64,000 nt of DNA from Gnetum montanum. Lineage: Eukaryota; Streptophyta; Gnetopsida; Gnetales; Gnetaceae. The stretch lies in the NCBI GenBank assembly GCA_015680685.1, contig MNCI01025089.1, forward strand, positions 1,046,301-1,110,300. The letters run 5' to 3'. Made by a program: the position numbers and the translations under genes. Below the pieces are notes generated by a model, which made no database searches, was not told the origin of the DNA, and saw only the letters and a program-made list of their open reading frames with translations. Positions 23,048-36,600 of this stretch are shown in pieces. Positions within the stretch are counted from its first letter, which is position 1, and each line of letters opens with the position of its first letter.

Positions 23048-24905
23048 ATGTCTTCCTCTCATAGGAGGCCATCTCCGCCCAAGGCAGTTCAAGTACCTTA
23101 ACAATACTGGGTGGTATATGCTCATCCTGATGAGTATGTACCAGACTTTACCTTCATCTTACATCAAGATGAACTGATGTAGTGGCATGATATGGAAGGA
23201 AACATTGTGTTGCCACCTAACCAATTTGTTCCAGCAATGCTCCAACTAATGCTTGTATGACATGGGCTTCAACATCTTCATGGAGAATATAAGATGTAAG
23301 ATCCTGACTCAAGGGACTATCATCCCACTAAATCACAAAGATTAAGGTATCGGCAGCTAGAGTACCAACATGAGCTAATGAAGGGCAAGGGGTCAAACAT
23401 ATTTCCACCTCTACTTGGTCCAATTGATGAAGGAGACCATTTATTTAGTGATTCTCCTCTCTTTGACTTTGTTCAAGGAGCCCTCAACCAGAATGTATAA
23501 TCTATAATCCATAATCTAGATTCTAGTCAAAATGGATCCAATGACAAAAATGGATCTAGAAAAGAAAGCCAAGAAAAGGGACACAAAGGAGATCATGATT
23601 GCGATCATGGTCACAAGCATCAAAAGAAGGATGATAGGCATCAGTGCAGAGCAAGTTCCCCTTCTTCTTCTCCTTCATCGTCATGTTCTTCTTCATTGGG
23701 TTCAGATCATGACTGCAGATGAAATAACTGTGATGAAGGTGACTGATAGGACAAGAACAATAGAAGGGATTGTTAGGATAGTCGTGACTAAAGACATGGG
23801 CAATCTAGAGAGGCCCAACATCAAGAAAGAATGGCTAGTAGGGAACATCGTAGGCACCACCATCATAGCCTTGATAAACCTCTACTTCTACTTGGGGCAT
23901 GTTAAACATTGCAAAGGCTATGAGGATTCCAACCAAGCATGGGAAGGATAGTAGAATAAAGAGGGTTGATATGAACAACATCCCTTAGTTCAAGGAAGGA
24001 TATGATGATGATCCACAAAATCATCTCTAGGCCTTCCAAGGTGCATGTGCCTTGCAAAACATTGAAAATGATTAAAAAAAGTTGAAATTATTTTCAAGGA
24101 TACTCATAAAGGAAGTAGAAAGTTGGTATCGATCCTTGGAACCAGAATCAATTAGGTAGTGAAGTACAATGTTGGAACTATTCAATGACAAATATCAAAC
24201 GTACTCCTGAGTATCCAATCTAAGAAAACAAATTCAAGGGTGGAAACAAGGAAATCATGAGCCCCTGGATGCTACTATTAGCTAATACTACTCTCTAGTA
24301 CATAGGTGTCCTGACCATGGATAGTCTTAGCTTGATCAGCTTCACCATATCATAGATGAGTTGCAATCTAAAATTAATAAAATCCTTGGTATTTATGCCC
24401 AAGGGAGATTGACAGAGTTAAGTACCAATCAAATTGAAAGATTAATTAAGCAAGTAGCTAAGAAGGATGGAGAGCTAAGAAAACGTGAAAGTGCAGAAGA
24501 ATATAATAGAGACCCTTATAATAGAAAAAAGGGGGTTAGATTTTGTGATAGTGAGGATGAATTTTCTAGAGATGAGGTGGTGAATTAGAAAACCTTGCCA
24601 TTTCAAAAATTGCAATTAGAAATCATGGCTAAGGATGATTAGTTATGGGACTCTATGGACAATAGGTTTCAAGTTGTTTTAAAAATTGTTGAAGAATCCA
24701 AGGAGCAAGGTGGTGAGTGAGAGTGTCAAAGACATAAGGAAGCTAAATGTGTTAAATATAAGGATAAAGGTAAGATAGTTGTGACAGAGATGGCTACAGA
24801 TAGTGATTCAGATGATGATGGTGGGTGTGATGTCTGCTAGTATGAACATCCTAAGGGATGTTGTCCAATTGTATCATAATTGTAGGAATCTAGGGTGTAT
24901 GCCTT
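23048..24905 (+). pseudogene. element A Gag remnant
   Basis: Gag would form the particle. The ATG at 23048 begins MSSSHRRPSPPKAVQVP and meets a TAA at codon 18. After it come the conserved block HPDEYVPDFTFILHQDEL (about 23115-23170) and NIVLPPNQFVP. The Retrotrans_gag core (about 23960-24560) shows ACALQNIEND, KLKLFSRILIKEVESWYRSL, MLELFNDKYQTYS, YAQGRLTELS and GELRKRESAEEYNRDP. The last part of the core lies in the open frame 24361-24588. A variant zinc knuckle C-x2-C-x3-H-x3-CC at about 24830 has a stop (TAG) inside it. It aligns with B and E throughout. Confidence 0.85.
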
Positions 24906-25559
24906 ACATCCACGACTTGCACAAAGGCAAACACCCGAAATATTTCTTTATCCATAAGGAAATCCATGATAATTCCACCAACCATAGTAGTACTACCCAA
25001 GTGGAACTCCTCCACAACCTTATGAACTGTATCAGTAGTGGCAGCAACCACAATCATGGGCATTGCCACCTACAAGGTAGCAATACCCTTACCAACAACC
25101 AGATCACTATGGTTACAATCTTTAGCAACCTTCATCTCCAAGGGACTCCTCTATTCATATTGTTGCTTATCAATCTCACCACTACCCTCCTAAAACATAC
25201 CAATCATCCTATCCAAGAAGGGACACCACCTACTACCCTCATGTATCTCCTATCCTTGCACCTACTCCTCCACCTCCTGTAAAACTACCACCTACTCCAT
25301 CCATGCAGGGTGAATTACCTACACAACCACAACAAAGAAACATTACAAGGGTAGTTAACCAACAATTGGTTAACCCATCCAGTGGGTTGAGACCATGAAC
25401 CAAGAAAAGGCCCTTCTTTTGACCTCATAGTCCACCAAAGCACTAGAACACATTAGTGGTTGGTAACCTTCCACCTCCACCTTCCTCTATTTTCTCTCTA
25501 TCCAAGTTTCCTAAAAACTAAAATCCCTTTCAAATCTATACTATAATGCCGACACATGT
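24906..25559 (+). pseudogene. element A Gag-Pol linker, proline-rich
   Basis: In the shifting frames the sequence reads as a Gln/Tyr/Pro-rich linker between Gag and protease, like that of B and E. The end has a 'ccatgcagggtgaattacct' block equivalent to MQGELP. Bases 24906-25060 include about 150 bp that element E lacks at its single ambiguous base 55250. Confidence 0.7.
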
Positions 25560-28500
25560 TGTATCTGATTGAATTTGAGGTAGTAACTTGTTTCGAAAAT
25601 TAGTTGATCCTAGGAGTCCCCTATTTTACTTGCAAATTTCAAGGAATGAACCTTGCAAAGCTCTTCTTGACTCTGGTTCTAGTGTTAATCTGATCTTGCA
25701 TGACATGTATACAATGTGGAACCTTCCTCCTTTGAAGAAGAGAAAAATTTGGCTAAAACTGATAGACCAGTCCATCACTATTCCATTGGGACTAGTTGAA
25801 GACATCATCAGCATCATTTGTTGGTGGTCATACCCCATTGATTTCCTAGTAATCAAAGTGGAGAATTGCAAGGGGGACTCTCCAATTATTATGGGAAGGG
25901 GTGTGGTTAAGTACTTTGGATGCCAAAATGGGCATTAGAGATCTTTCCTTGAAAATATGAAAAGAAAATAAATTTCAAACTATCGAGAAGAAGAGAGTTA
26001 CATGTATCACGTAGAGCGATTCAGTGTGCCATTGTGTGTAGAAGTTATGGTCAGTAAAGCAAACATCTATTTCAGCATGCAAGTAGTGTGCACCAGAAGC
26101 TAGTATCCAAAGATTTCTATACACAGTAGCCATAAAACAAGAGGGCACTCAGTGCCTGATAGTTGATACTAGCAACAGTACATTATGCATGGAACCAACT
26201 AAGGGCCTAATGTATGAGTATGTTGCAAGTATGGATGAACTTGAGCAAGTTCACCACCAGCTTTTTGAGGGAGCAAGTGATGATGTCAATTGGGGTGAGC
26301 TAGAAATTTTAGACAATTTTAAATAAGAGCCCCTTGAATGGAAGATGTTACTGGCTTGAATGGAGTATGTATTTTTAAAAAATTGGAGGCTAATTATTAT
26401 TAATGCCAAGCTTGCTACAAAACAAAAGAAAATATTGATAAAAGTTATGGAAAAAAGGTCAGTAGCCTTCACATGGTCATATTCCGAACTCACTAAGATA
26501 GATCCAAGAATATGCCAACATTGAATATACATTAACCCCATCGTCAAGCAGAAACGATAGCCGCAGTGACATTTGAATCCCAAATTCAAGCAAATTATCA
26601 AAGAGGAGATTGAACAACTCCTCAAAGTGGGATTCATCTACCCTATCACAGATAGTGAATTTGTTAGCCCTCTGATGATTGTGCCAAAGAAAGAAGGCAA
26701 ATGACGAGTGTGCATTGGTTTTTAGCTGCTCAACATGGCAACTTTCAAGGATCATTTTCTATTACCTTTCATTGACCAAGTACTGGACATCATTTTGGGG
26801 CACCACTATTATAGATTTTGGATGGTTATAGTGGCTATAACCAAATTCAAATTGCACTATAGGACTAGGCAAAGATAACTTTCATAAGTCTTTGGGGGAC
26901 TTTTACCTACCGATGGATGCCATTTGGTCTTTGCAATGCCCTAGCCACATTTCAACGATTAGTTCTAAGCATTTTTCAATAGAAAATTAGTAACAGAGTA
27001 GAAGTTTTTATGGATGATTTTTCTACCTGGAGAGCTATGTTCAAGTTATCTCTAGACCATCTTGAGCAGGTGTTGAAAAGATATGTCGAAACAAACCTCT
27101 AGCTCAATTGGCAAAAGAGTCATTTTATGGTCTAGGAAGGCACAGTCTTGAGGCATTGCATTTCAAAAGCAAGAATCAAAATGGATCCTAAGAAAATAAG
27201 GGTCATCCAAGGAATAACCTATCAACATGAGATAGTCAAAAAAGTTTAGTAATTCCTTGGTCATACTGGCTACTATCGACAATTCATCGAGAATTTTTTC
27301 AAAATCACCAATCCTTTAGTAGAATTGATCAAGAAGGATGAATCATTTATCTGGACCCCAGCATGTGAATCATCATTTCAATAGTTGAAGCAAAAGCTTG
27401 TTGGAACTCTCATTCTTGAAGCACCAAATTGGTCCAAACCATTTCATGTGATGACTGAGCATCAAATTATGCTTTGGGGATAGTACTTACGTAGATGGAT
27501 GACCAAAAATGTCCATATTACATTCACTACACAAGTCAAAGCATCATAGGTGCACAACTGAACTACATCACCACAGAAAAGCAGTTGATGGTAGTGGTGT
27601 TCACTTTAGAGAAGTTTAGGTACTATGTGCTTGGCTACAAAGTTTTTGTGTCATATGGTGGCTCATGATTTTACATGAATTTGATCTCACAATGGTAGAT
27701 TGTAAAGCTATGGAGGATGTGGTCATAGATCACTTATCGTGACTAAGATGGAATGACAAGAAAGAAGAGAGCTCTTTATCTGATCAATTCCCTAACAAAT
27801 CTCTCTTTGGAGGTTCTATTAATGCACAAATTCCCAATGAACCAAAATGGTACAACACCATCCTCACTTATCTACTCAAGAAAGAACTACCACAAGGGCT
27901 AGACACCAAAAAGAAACAACAATTTCTTCACCGGGTCAAATACTTCATGGAGATTAATGAAAACCTTTACAAGGTTTCTCCTGATGGCCTGGTACATTGG
28001 TGTGTCCTTCATACAGATCAACTTCACATTCTTCATGATGCTCATGAAGGTACTTGTGGGGACCATTATGCTAAGAGATGCATGACCATAAAAATCCTCA
28101 TGGCAGGGTATTATTGACCAACAATCTTCATGGATGCACACCAATTCGTCCACACTTGTGATCGTTGCTAGAGGGATGGTGGAATGATAACTCGAATGGA
28201 GGGACCACAAGAATGGATACAACCTCTGAAACCATTCGACATTTGTGTCATTGACTTTATAGGTGCCAGCACACCTTTATCAAATGAAAATTCATATATA
28301 GTAGTCATAGTTGACTATTATACTAAGTGGGTAGAAGTAGTAGCCATTGCCGACTATACATCCATCACTATTACTTGGTATGTACAAAAAAATGTCGTAA
28401 ATAGGTTTGTTGTACCTCATGTGTTGATTTTTGATAATGGAACTCATTTTACAAGTGCCACTTTCTAAAAGCTAATGTAACACTTGGGGGTTGAACATAA

Positions 28501-29190
28501 ATTCACAACACCATATCACCCCCAAGCCAATGGTCAAGCTGGAGTTACTAATCGGGAGATTACAAAAATCTTAACATGTACCATTAGTAAATATCAAAGG
28601 GACTAGAGAACTAAATTAAATGATGTCCTTTAGGCTTATCACTCCACATGGAATCTTCCCATAGGTTATTATCCCGATGAACTTGTATATGGAAAACTAC
28701 CAACATTGCCCATCCAATCCAAGCTCTTTACACTCTTTACAGCCTATGACCTTGACCTAGATCTAAGTATAGTACAAAAAGAATAATTAATGATTTTCAA
28801 CTTGCTAGACGAAAATAAGTTAATGGCCCTATCATCCAATGAGACACATAAGGCATTCAACAAGAAATGACATGACCTCAAAATAAGAAAAGTCAAGTTT
28901 GAACCAGGTGACAAGGTTCTTTATTGGAATCCTACACATGTACTCCAATGAACCAAATCCCAAACATTGTGGGAAGGACCTTACATTATTGATGATACTT
29001 TTTCATCTAGGGTCATGATCATGTACAATCCTAATAGCCCAAGCAAAAAATAATTATTTAACATTCAACAAATAAAACCTTTTCATTAGCCCAAGCCAAC
29101 TAATGCAAAAAATACCTTGTCAGATAGACAACCACACTCAATCTTTTGGATCTCTCCCTTCCAACTTAGTTAGGGGGGAGATGGACACCC
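25560..29190 (+). pseudogene. element A Pol remnant: protease, RT, RNase H, integrase
   Basis: Protease: ALLDSGSSVNLI, with the catalytic D-S-G at 25669-25677, in an open frame of 116 codons. RT: 26300-27250, with MPFGLCNALATFQ and the catalytic FMDD at 27007-27018. RNase H, 27400-27760, is heavily broken. Integrase: a CDRC zinc-binding pair near 28160, then FDICVIDFIGAS (first Asp) and FDNGTHFT (second Asp) in the 94-codon open frame 28184-28468. The third acidic residue is replaced: the normal GQAE reads GQAG, with GGA at 28541-28543. A C-terminal tail ends with FWISPFQLS and a purine-rich AGGGGGGAGATGG at about 29172. Strand and order (PR-RT-RH-IN) are those of Ty3/gypsy. Many stops are present. 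Confidence 0.88.
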
Positions 29191-30981
29191 ATACCAACAC
29201 CCTTAGGCAGCTCCTTAGTTTTTGACCTTTTTATTTTACACATTTTTGGTTTTACAAATTTTAGTTTTCATCTTCTCTATTTTATATCTTTATTTTACAT
29301 ATTTGTATTTTTAAGGTTATTGGTCTTTTCTTAGTTTTTGTTTAACACCAATGTTAATATATTCAATATCTATTGTCTACTCTTTCACTTTATTTTATGG
29401 TTATGTTTGCTTTTGTTTGATGTGTTTTCCTAATTTTTCTATTAATAAGGTGGCAAGTACAATGGTAATGCACTACTTGATGGTGGTATGCTTTATTTGT
29501 AATTTGATTGTTGATGTCTAGTTTTTGACTTTGAATGTTGTTACTGATGGCTGGGATGTGGTTTCTTTTCATGTAATAGGCAGTGACTCTACATCATCCA
29601 CCCATCCATATACTCTATGGTTTTACTTTTTTTAGAAGTGTGTACTCTCTTCTTCACTAATACAACTTTAATAAATTGGTGACTTATGTAGTTTTTGGAA
29701 TTGAGAATGAATCAAAGGTTTGTACATGGTGTCCCTTGAAAGGGATGCAGTATTCTTCATGATTTTCTATTTTCTTGTGTGCAGGAGTGTTCTTGTAAGA
29801 TTCTCACCATTCCACATCATTTCATAATAAGAAGTCAAATAAGTCCTTGCATGGTGTGGTCCTCATCACAATAAAAAAAAGATGAAGATTAAAAGCACAT
29901 CCCTTGGACAAAATAAATGAGAAATATGCATGGGTCTTTGTATGGTGTGGTTTCCATTTAAAAAAACATATGGAAATTCAAAGCACACACCTTAAACCAA
30001 ATAAAAGAGCTACAAGCATTGATTATGAGAGTTTTCTTGTCTCCTCTAACTAAGGCTCTTTCTCACTCCCTTCCTTCACTCCAATTTGGAATAGTGGTTA
30101 TTTTGTAGGAGCATTTTTGTGTCTCAGGGGATGGACTTACCTTAGAATGTCAATGCAAAGTCATTGAAAGTGGTTGATTTTGATCTGGACTAAGGAAGGA
30201 TCCTACCAAGTCAATTAATGACAAACTCCACAAGCGACTGTATGTGACCATAATTAGGAACTCCATTCCACTCTCTCTATCATCCATCTATGCTTTTCAT
30301 ACCTCACCTTACTATCGATTTTATGTTTTGATTCAATTTTCTAGTTTGATGTGTCGGGATTCTAAGTCAGTTAGTTTTGGGTTTTTGTGCTTACCTTTCT
30401 ATAACCATTAATCATCCATGGTACCCATGGACTTCTTGGCTTGAAGTTATGCAAGGACATAAAATGCTTGTGCCTACTTTGGGGAGGACCCACTTGCATA
30501 TCTTTTGGTTTGTTTAAGTTAAGTTCTTTACCCTTAGAAATTGTTACAATAAAAAAATTTAATTTACCCCATCCATGTCATCCAATTCTATGCACCTTCA
30601 TAACTATTTGTAATGAATTCCTTTTTATTGTTGTGAATACCCTCTTTCCAGTACTTCTTGTGTTAAGCTTTTTCTAAATTGTATGGATCGCTTCTCTTAT
30701 TTAACACATTCATCAATCTTTCAAGAACAACATCAAGTAACCAATCTATCACAATCACAACCTTGCTAGATAAAATCACCGATGAGACAAGGTACTCAGC
30801 CATTATCCATTGCACTATAAATACTAATCCTTGGTTTTGTTGTGATTGCAGTGGAAAGCGTGGACTAGAAATGAGACTATCATTACCAAGGAGGATGCAA
30901 CCATATCACTTGCAGGAGATTGTTCCTGACCACTGGATCTCTTCTACCTCTCCCTCATTCTTCTATTGCTAAGAGGGTTTG
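29191..30981 (+). other. element A 3' noncoding region
   Basis: Sequence between Pol and the site of element B. It begins with a T-rich tract like those in B and E (ttttacacatttttggtttt). It has two copies of a 'catggtgtggt' motif (about 29854 and 29947), and it includes 'ttggggaggaccca' at about 30480. No env-like ORF is supported. The last five bases, gtttg (30977-30981), are the TSD of element B. Confidence 0.75.
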
Positions 30982-31775
30982 TGATGAGTGGCGAGGTACC
31001 CCTACACTCAACGATATGAATATGAGCATTTCACACATCATCCGGTCGAACTCCAAGGACCAAGTGCTTATGCACCTTAATCGAACACTCAGGGTTAATC
31101 AATCATTATCTTTAAAAACTTACTTGTATTGTCACAATTGTATGGTTAAGTAAGCTTGAGGTATATGATTTTTATAGCTTTTGTATTTTTTGTCTTCTGC
31201 TAATAAAGGAGAGGGAGAGAGAACTAAGTGGATAACTTACATTAACTATTCATTAACTAGTTTCTTAATATTCCCAGCACTAGTATCCTTTCCCACTTGT
31301 TGTACACATCCTAAACCAATGCAACGCTACTAGGATTACCAAATGCTAATCGTTACTAGGTTACCAAGCGCTACACACATGCTCGAAGCAGTCATACTGA
31401 GTGTATTTAACTAAGGGGGTTGAAGGTTGAGAGAGATACTAATTAACTATAAAATCATTAAAAAATAATTAATTACTAATTATCTTAATTTGTATGCTGC
31501 AAGGTTTATCAGAAATTTCATCTTTATTGCCATACACAAAATTATGCTTAGGTACAAATTGCTCAAATAAAGATCTGTTCACTCTATGACTCCTACTGTG
31601 GGCACACAAAAATAATTCTAACTCTAGAATGACAAAACTGCAAGATTTTTGTTAAGGATCTAAATCTAATGTATGGGAACCAAGGGCGCCACCTCTTATT
31701 TATAGAAGATGAGGCAGGACATGATATCGCATGGTGGATGTGATATCGCTTACACGATATCATGTATGCAAATCA
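30982..31775 (-). repeat. element B 3' LTR
   Basis: On the plus strand it reads TGATGAGTGGCGAGGTACCC at the left (LTR 3' end) and ends ...GCAAATCA at 31775 (LTR 5' end). The polypurine tract is next to it (tacccccatgag, 31776-31787). The TATA box (complement of tatttata) is at 31697-31704. Palindrome modules are at 31717-31770. The TCTTTATT/AATAAAGA pair is at 31521-31528 and 31566-31573. Confidence 0.92.
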
Positions 31776-33683
31776 TACCCCCATGAGTGAATGAAAACTC
31801 ATCCTCCAGTTTCTTACAAAATATTGGGAAGGTATGGGATTATTGACTTAAATGAAAACTAATGGTGAATGGGATGACATGTGAATGGATCAATATTACA
31901 ATACATGACAACATTAGTGTTCATGACTACAAAGGTGAACATTATATCCAATTGAGATCTAGCCTTATTTGGTAGCTGATAGAGAAGAGAGAGAGAGAAA
32001 GAGAAAAGGAGAAGATGTGTTTCTACCAACGCCAAGATTGCACCTTCTGTTGTCCATCCATAGCCACACCATCAATATTTTTCCTTACACAATTGTTCCA
32101 GCACCAGTCCATCCTAAGTGTTTTCTCTAGGTCCAGTCCATTGTTGTAGAATTTTCATATGCATACACAACATAATCACATATGAGCAAGAATAAGTAAA
32201 TCACAATACAGTTGATACCTTGCCTTGGTGTAAGGTCTATTGGCTGAGTTGTAATATGGCCAATATGGATTCTAAAGATATAATACTGGTGACTACCCAA
32301 GGTGTAGGGGTTAGGAAAAAATTTGAAAAAATTGGATAAGCCCTCATGATTAAGAGTGATCCACTGATAGCGATAGAATGGAAAAAGATAATAAATAAGA
32401 AAGATGGAGAAAAAGAAACACTGAAAATGTTGATAAAACAGATGTTAGAGATGGAAATGAAACAAAAAAATGTTGATTGTGAAAATGTCTAAGGGAAAAG
32501 ATTTAACTAATGCACCAAAGAGGAATGCTAGTGGGTCCTCCCCAAAGTAGGCTCATGCCTGTTATACCATGAAAACCCCACATTCAAAGAGTCCATAGGC
32601 TTTAAAAATGTCATTTGGAAGTAAGAGTTAAAGACTTAACCACAAGAATTCACCAAAGAGAAAACAATGCAGCAACCAAAATATAGACTACTGATACAAC
32701 TAGCAATGAAGTGGAAAATGGAGAAAGAATGATGGGGAGAAGAGAATGGAATGGAGTCCCAACCGCTTGTGTACTTATGGTTAATGTTACTGAGTAGATC
32801 TCATTCCAAATCTAGCCTCAAACAATTCACATCTAGTGACTTCGTATTAATACACTCGGCCAATCCATCCACTCGAAGTAACAAGAATGCTTCTACTAAA
32901 GAGTCACCACCATTCCAAGGAAAATGAGAAAGGGATAAGTAAGAAGAAAGAAAGGGCCTTAGTTAGAGGAAACATGTCTGTTTAGTTCCATAACTAGTTC
33001 TTGTAGCCCAGATGATTTTTTTTTAACGGGTGTACTTTGAATTCTCAATTTTTTTTCTTTTTTTTTTTCTTTTTACGTGAGAACCACACCATGAAAATAC
33101 TTATTTTTATTGGCTCAGCTTCCTAATAATTGAGCAATTTCAGAATGGTAACAAAACTCAAGAAGAAAACATCCAAGCACCTAAGAGAATAGCCAACACA
33201 AATGCATCAAATCCCTTTGAAGTCACACCTTTTTCAATTCTTGAGTCCTTCCTTAGTTTGAGAAATGCACAGTCACCAATTCATTAATAGTGCTATTATT
33301 AAAGAAGGGTACTATACAATTCCAAGCCAAGAGAGACCATAGAAATTCATGGATGCATGGACTATGTGGACTCATTGGTTGTTATATCAAAAAAACCATA
33401 CCTTAGTATCAACATTATAACTCAAAGGTAAAAATAAAACATTAGCAATCAATAGAATACAGTTCATACCACCATCATAAGTACTTATTAGGTGATGAGT
33501 CTAACAAAACAAAAACAACAAGTAAAAATAAAAACAAAAACAAAAAATAAAACAAACAATCACAGAAAGAAATGAGAAAGTATAAACGATGGTCCAAAAT
33601 AAAAACAAGAAAAATTAAAGAAATATGTAAAACAAAAATGTCTAAAACAAAAACTTAAAAAAGGAACTGAGGGCCTTGAATGG
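31776..33683 (-). other. element B 3' noncoding region
   Basis: Read on the minus strand, it starts after the Pol end (CAGTCAAGGGGGAGATGGCC, about 33711-33692) and runs to the LTR-adjacent tract CACTCATGGGGGTA (about 31789-31776). It contains long pyrimidine/purine tracts (33016-33076 and 33495-33620). The 'catggtgtggttctcac' motif lies at about 33098-33082 and 'ttggggaggaccca' at about 32547-32534. No ORF is supported. Confidence 0.75.
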
Positions 33684-36600
33684 TTAGCAAAGGTGGCCAT
33701 CTCCCCCTTGACTGAGTTGGAAGGAGGAGATTTGAACTAGTGAGTAGGGTCGTCGCCTCTCAGAGGTATTATGTGCACTGGTCATTCTAAATTCATGGAA
33801 TGGTTTGGTTCGTTGCACATTGACTAACAATATCTTATTAGGGCTCTTAGGTTTGTATATGGTCATGGCCCCTAAAGGAAAGGTTACATGAATAATGTAA
33901 GGTCCTTCCCACAGTGTTTGAAATTTTGTGCATTGTGACACATGTGTTGGGTTCCAGTAGAGAACCTTATCTCTCCTGGTTGATACTTAACCTTTCGAAT
34001 CTTCAAGTTATGATGTTGCTCGTTATATGTCTTGTGCAACTCATTTGATGATAGGGTAGCTAATAAATTTTCATCTAGCACGCTTAAAGTTTCCAACCTT
34101 TGTTTCTATGCTATTTCAAGATTGAGGTGGAGGTCAGAAGCCATTGATAGTGTACAGAGCTTGGTTTGAATCAGAAGCATTGGAAGCTTTCCGTATACTA
34201 ACTCATAGGGAGAGTAGCCTATAGGGATTTTCCAGGTAGAGCAGTATGCCCAAATAGCATCATTCAGTTTAGTGCTCTAATCTCACCTATACTTGCTAAT
34301 TTTCCTAGTCAATATTTTTTGTGATCTCCATGTTAGTGAACTCAGCTTGTCCATTAGCTTGGGGGTGATAAGGTGTAGTCAATTTATGTTCAACCCCTAA
34401 GCATTGCATTAACTTTCAAAAAGTTTCACCTATGAAGTGTGTTCCATTATCTGAAATAAGTGCACGTGGCATACCAAACCTATTTATGATTTGTTGTTGC
34501 ACAGATCGTGCAACTGTAGATGATGTGCAGTCTTTAATAGTAGCTTCTTCAGTCCATTTTGTTAAATAGTCTAAAGCAACTACAATGTAAGCTTTTCCAT
34601 TGGACATTGGTGTAATGGGCCCCATAAAGTCTATTCCCCAAATTTCAAAGGGTTCTAACAGTTAAATCTATTCTTGTGAACCCTCCATTCTCGTAGTCAT
34701 TCCCCCATCACATTGACAGTGCTCACAAGATTGGAAAAATTGATGGGCATCCCAAAATAATGTTGGCCAATAATATCCTACAAGCAAGATCTTAATGGCC
34801 ATTCATCTCCCCGCATACTGACCCCCACAAGGACCCTCATAAGTGTATTGGAGAACCTTCAGTTGGTTTACCTCAAGCACACACCATTGAACCAAGCCAT
34901 TAGGACACACTTTGTAATGTTGTCCATTGATCTCTGTGAAGTACTTGGCTCTTTGAGAAAACTATTATTTTTTCCGAAGGTCCAGCTCCTATGGTGTTTG
35001 TTAAGTAAGGAGGTAGTTGAGAATGCTACTATACCAGTTCGTCTTTGTGGGTAGTTGGTTATTCACTACACCGGGAAAGAGGGCTTCATCAAGAAAATGA
35101 TCAGACATTACATATTCATCCTCTTTGTTGTCCCACTGCAACCAAGATAAATGATCTGCAACTATGTTCCTGGTGCCTTTCTTATCGATCAGCATTAGAT
35201 CGAACTCTTGTAGGATTACCATCCATCGTATACTACAAGGGCTAATCGTTGGCTTGTTCATGAGGAACCGGATTTCACTATGATCCATGTGAATGAACAC
35301 TTTGTAACCTAACACATAGTGCCTAAACTTATCCAGTGGAAACACTATAGCCATTAATTCTTTCTCTATAGTTTTGTAGTTAAGTTATGCATTAAAGATA
35401 CTTCTACTTGCATAGTGGATGTAGTAGGGGCATTTTTAGTCATCTAACTATGTAAGTACAGCTTCTAGGGCATAATTGAATGTGTCAATTATGACTTGGA
35501 ATGGTCTGGACCAATCAAGAGCTTGTAGAATGGGAGTTTCTACTAGCTTTCATTTTAGGGTTTGGAATGATTGTTCACATTCCCTGGTCCACTCAAAAGT
35601 TATGTCCTTCTTTGTTAGCTCTACCAATGATTTGGCAATCTTAGATAAGTTCTCAATGAATTTCCTATAGTAGCCAGTGTGTCCAAGGAATGATCGAATG
35701 TCTTTGACAATTTTCGATTGATAGGTGATTCCTTGGATTACCCTAATTTTATCTGGGTCTACCTCTATTCTTGCATGTGAAACCTTATGCCCAAGTACTA
35801 TGCCTTCTTGGACCATTAAATGGCTTTTCTACTTGTTGAGCATTAGATTAGTTTCTAGGTATCTTTTTAGCACTTGCTCTAATCGGTCCAAGGCTTCATC
35901 AAAACTTGTTCCATAGGTGAAGAAGTTGTTCATAAAGACTTCCACTTCATTTCGTATTTGCTATTGGAATATGCTTAGAACTAGGCATTGAAATATGGCA
36001 AGAGAATTACACAAGCCAAATGACATTTTTTTATATGCAAACATTTCCCAAGGACTAGTGAACGTTGTCTTAGATTGGTCTTTTGGGGCTATCTATATTT
36101 GGTTGTATCTGCTATAGCCATCCAGAAAACTGTAATAGTGATGTCCTGCTATGGTGTCTAAGACTTGGTCAATGAATGGAAATGGAAAATGATCCTTAAA
36201 TGTTGCCATGTTCAGTAGCCTAAAATCTATGCACACCCTCCATTTGCCTCACTTTTTATGCATGATTACCAGAGGGCTAACCCATTCACTATCAACAATG
36301 GGATATATGCACCCAGCCTTAAGAAGTTGTTCTATTTCTTCTTTTACTACTTGCTTCAATTTTTGGTTCAATCACCTCTGTGGTTATTTTCAAGGTTTCA
36401 TGGAGGGGTCAGTGTAAATCCTATGTTGGCATATCCTAGGATCTATTCTAGTTAATTCAGGATATAACCGGGCAAAGGCTTTTGACCACTTATTTATTAC
36501 TTTCAGCAGTCTTCCTTTTTGTTTGGAAGTAAGTCTTGTGTTGATGATTACTGATTTTCCATTTTCAATGATCATATATTCCAGACTAGTGGGCAATGGT

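Noticed and set aside
29191-30981. Env-like gene in the long 3' region, as in some Athila elements
   Set aside because: Only frames of up to 97 codons exist and these are not conserved between A, B, E and F.
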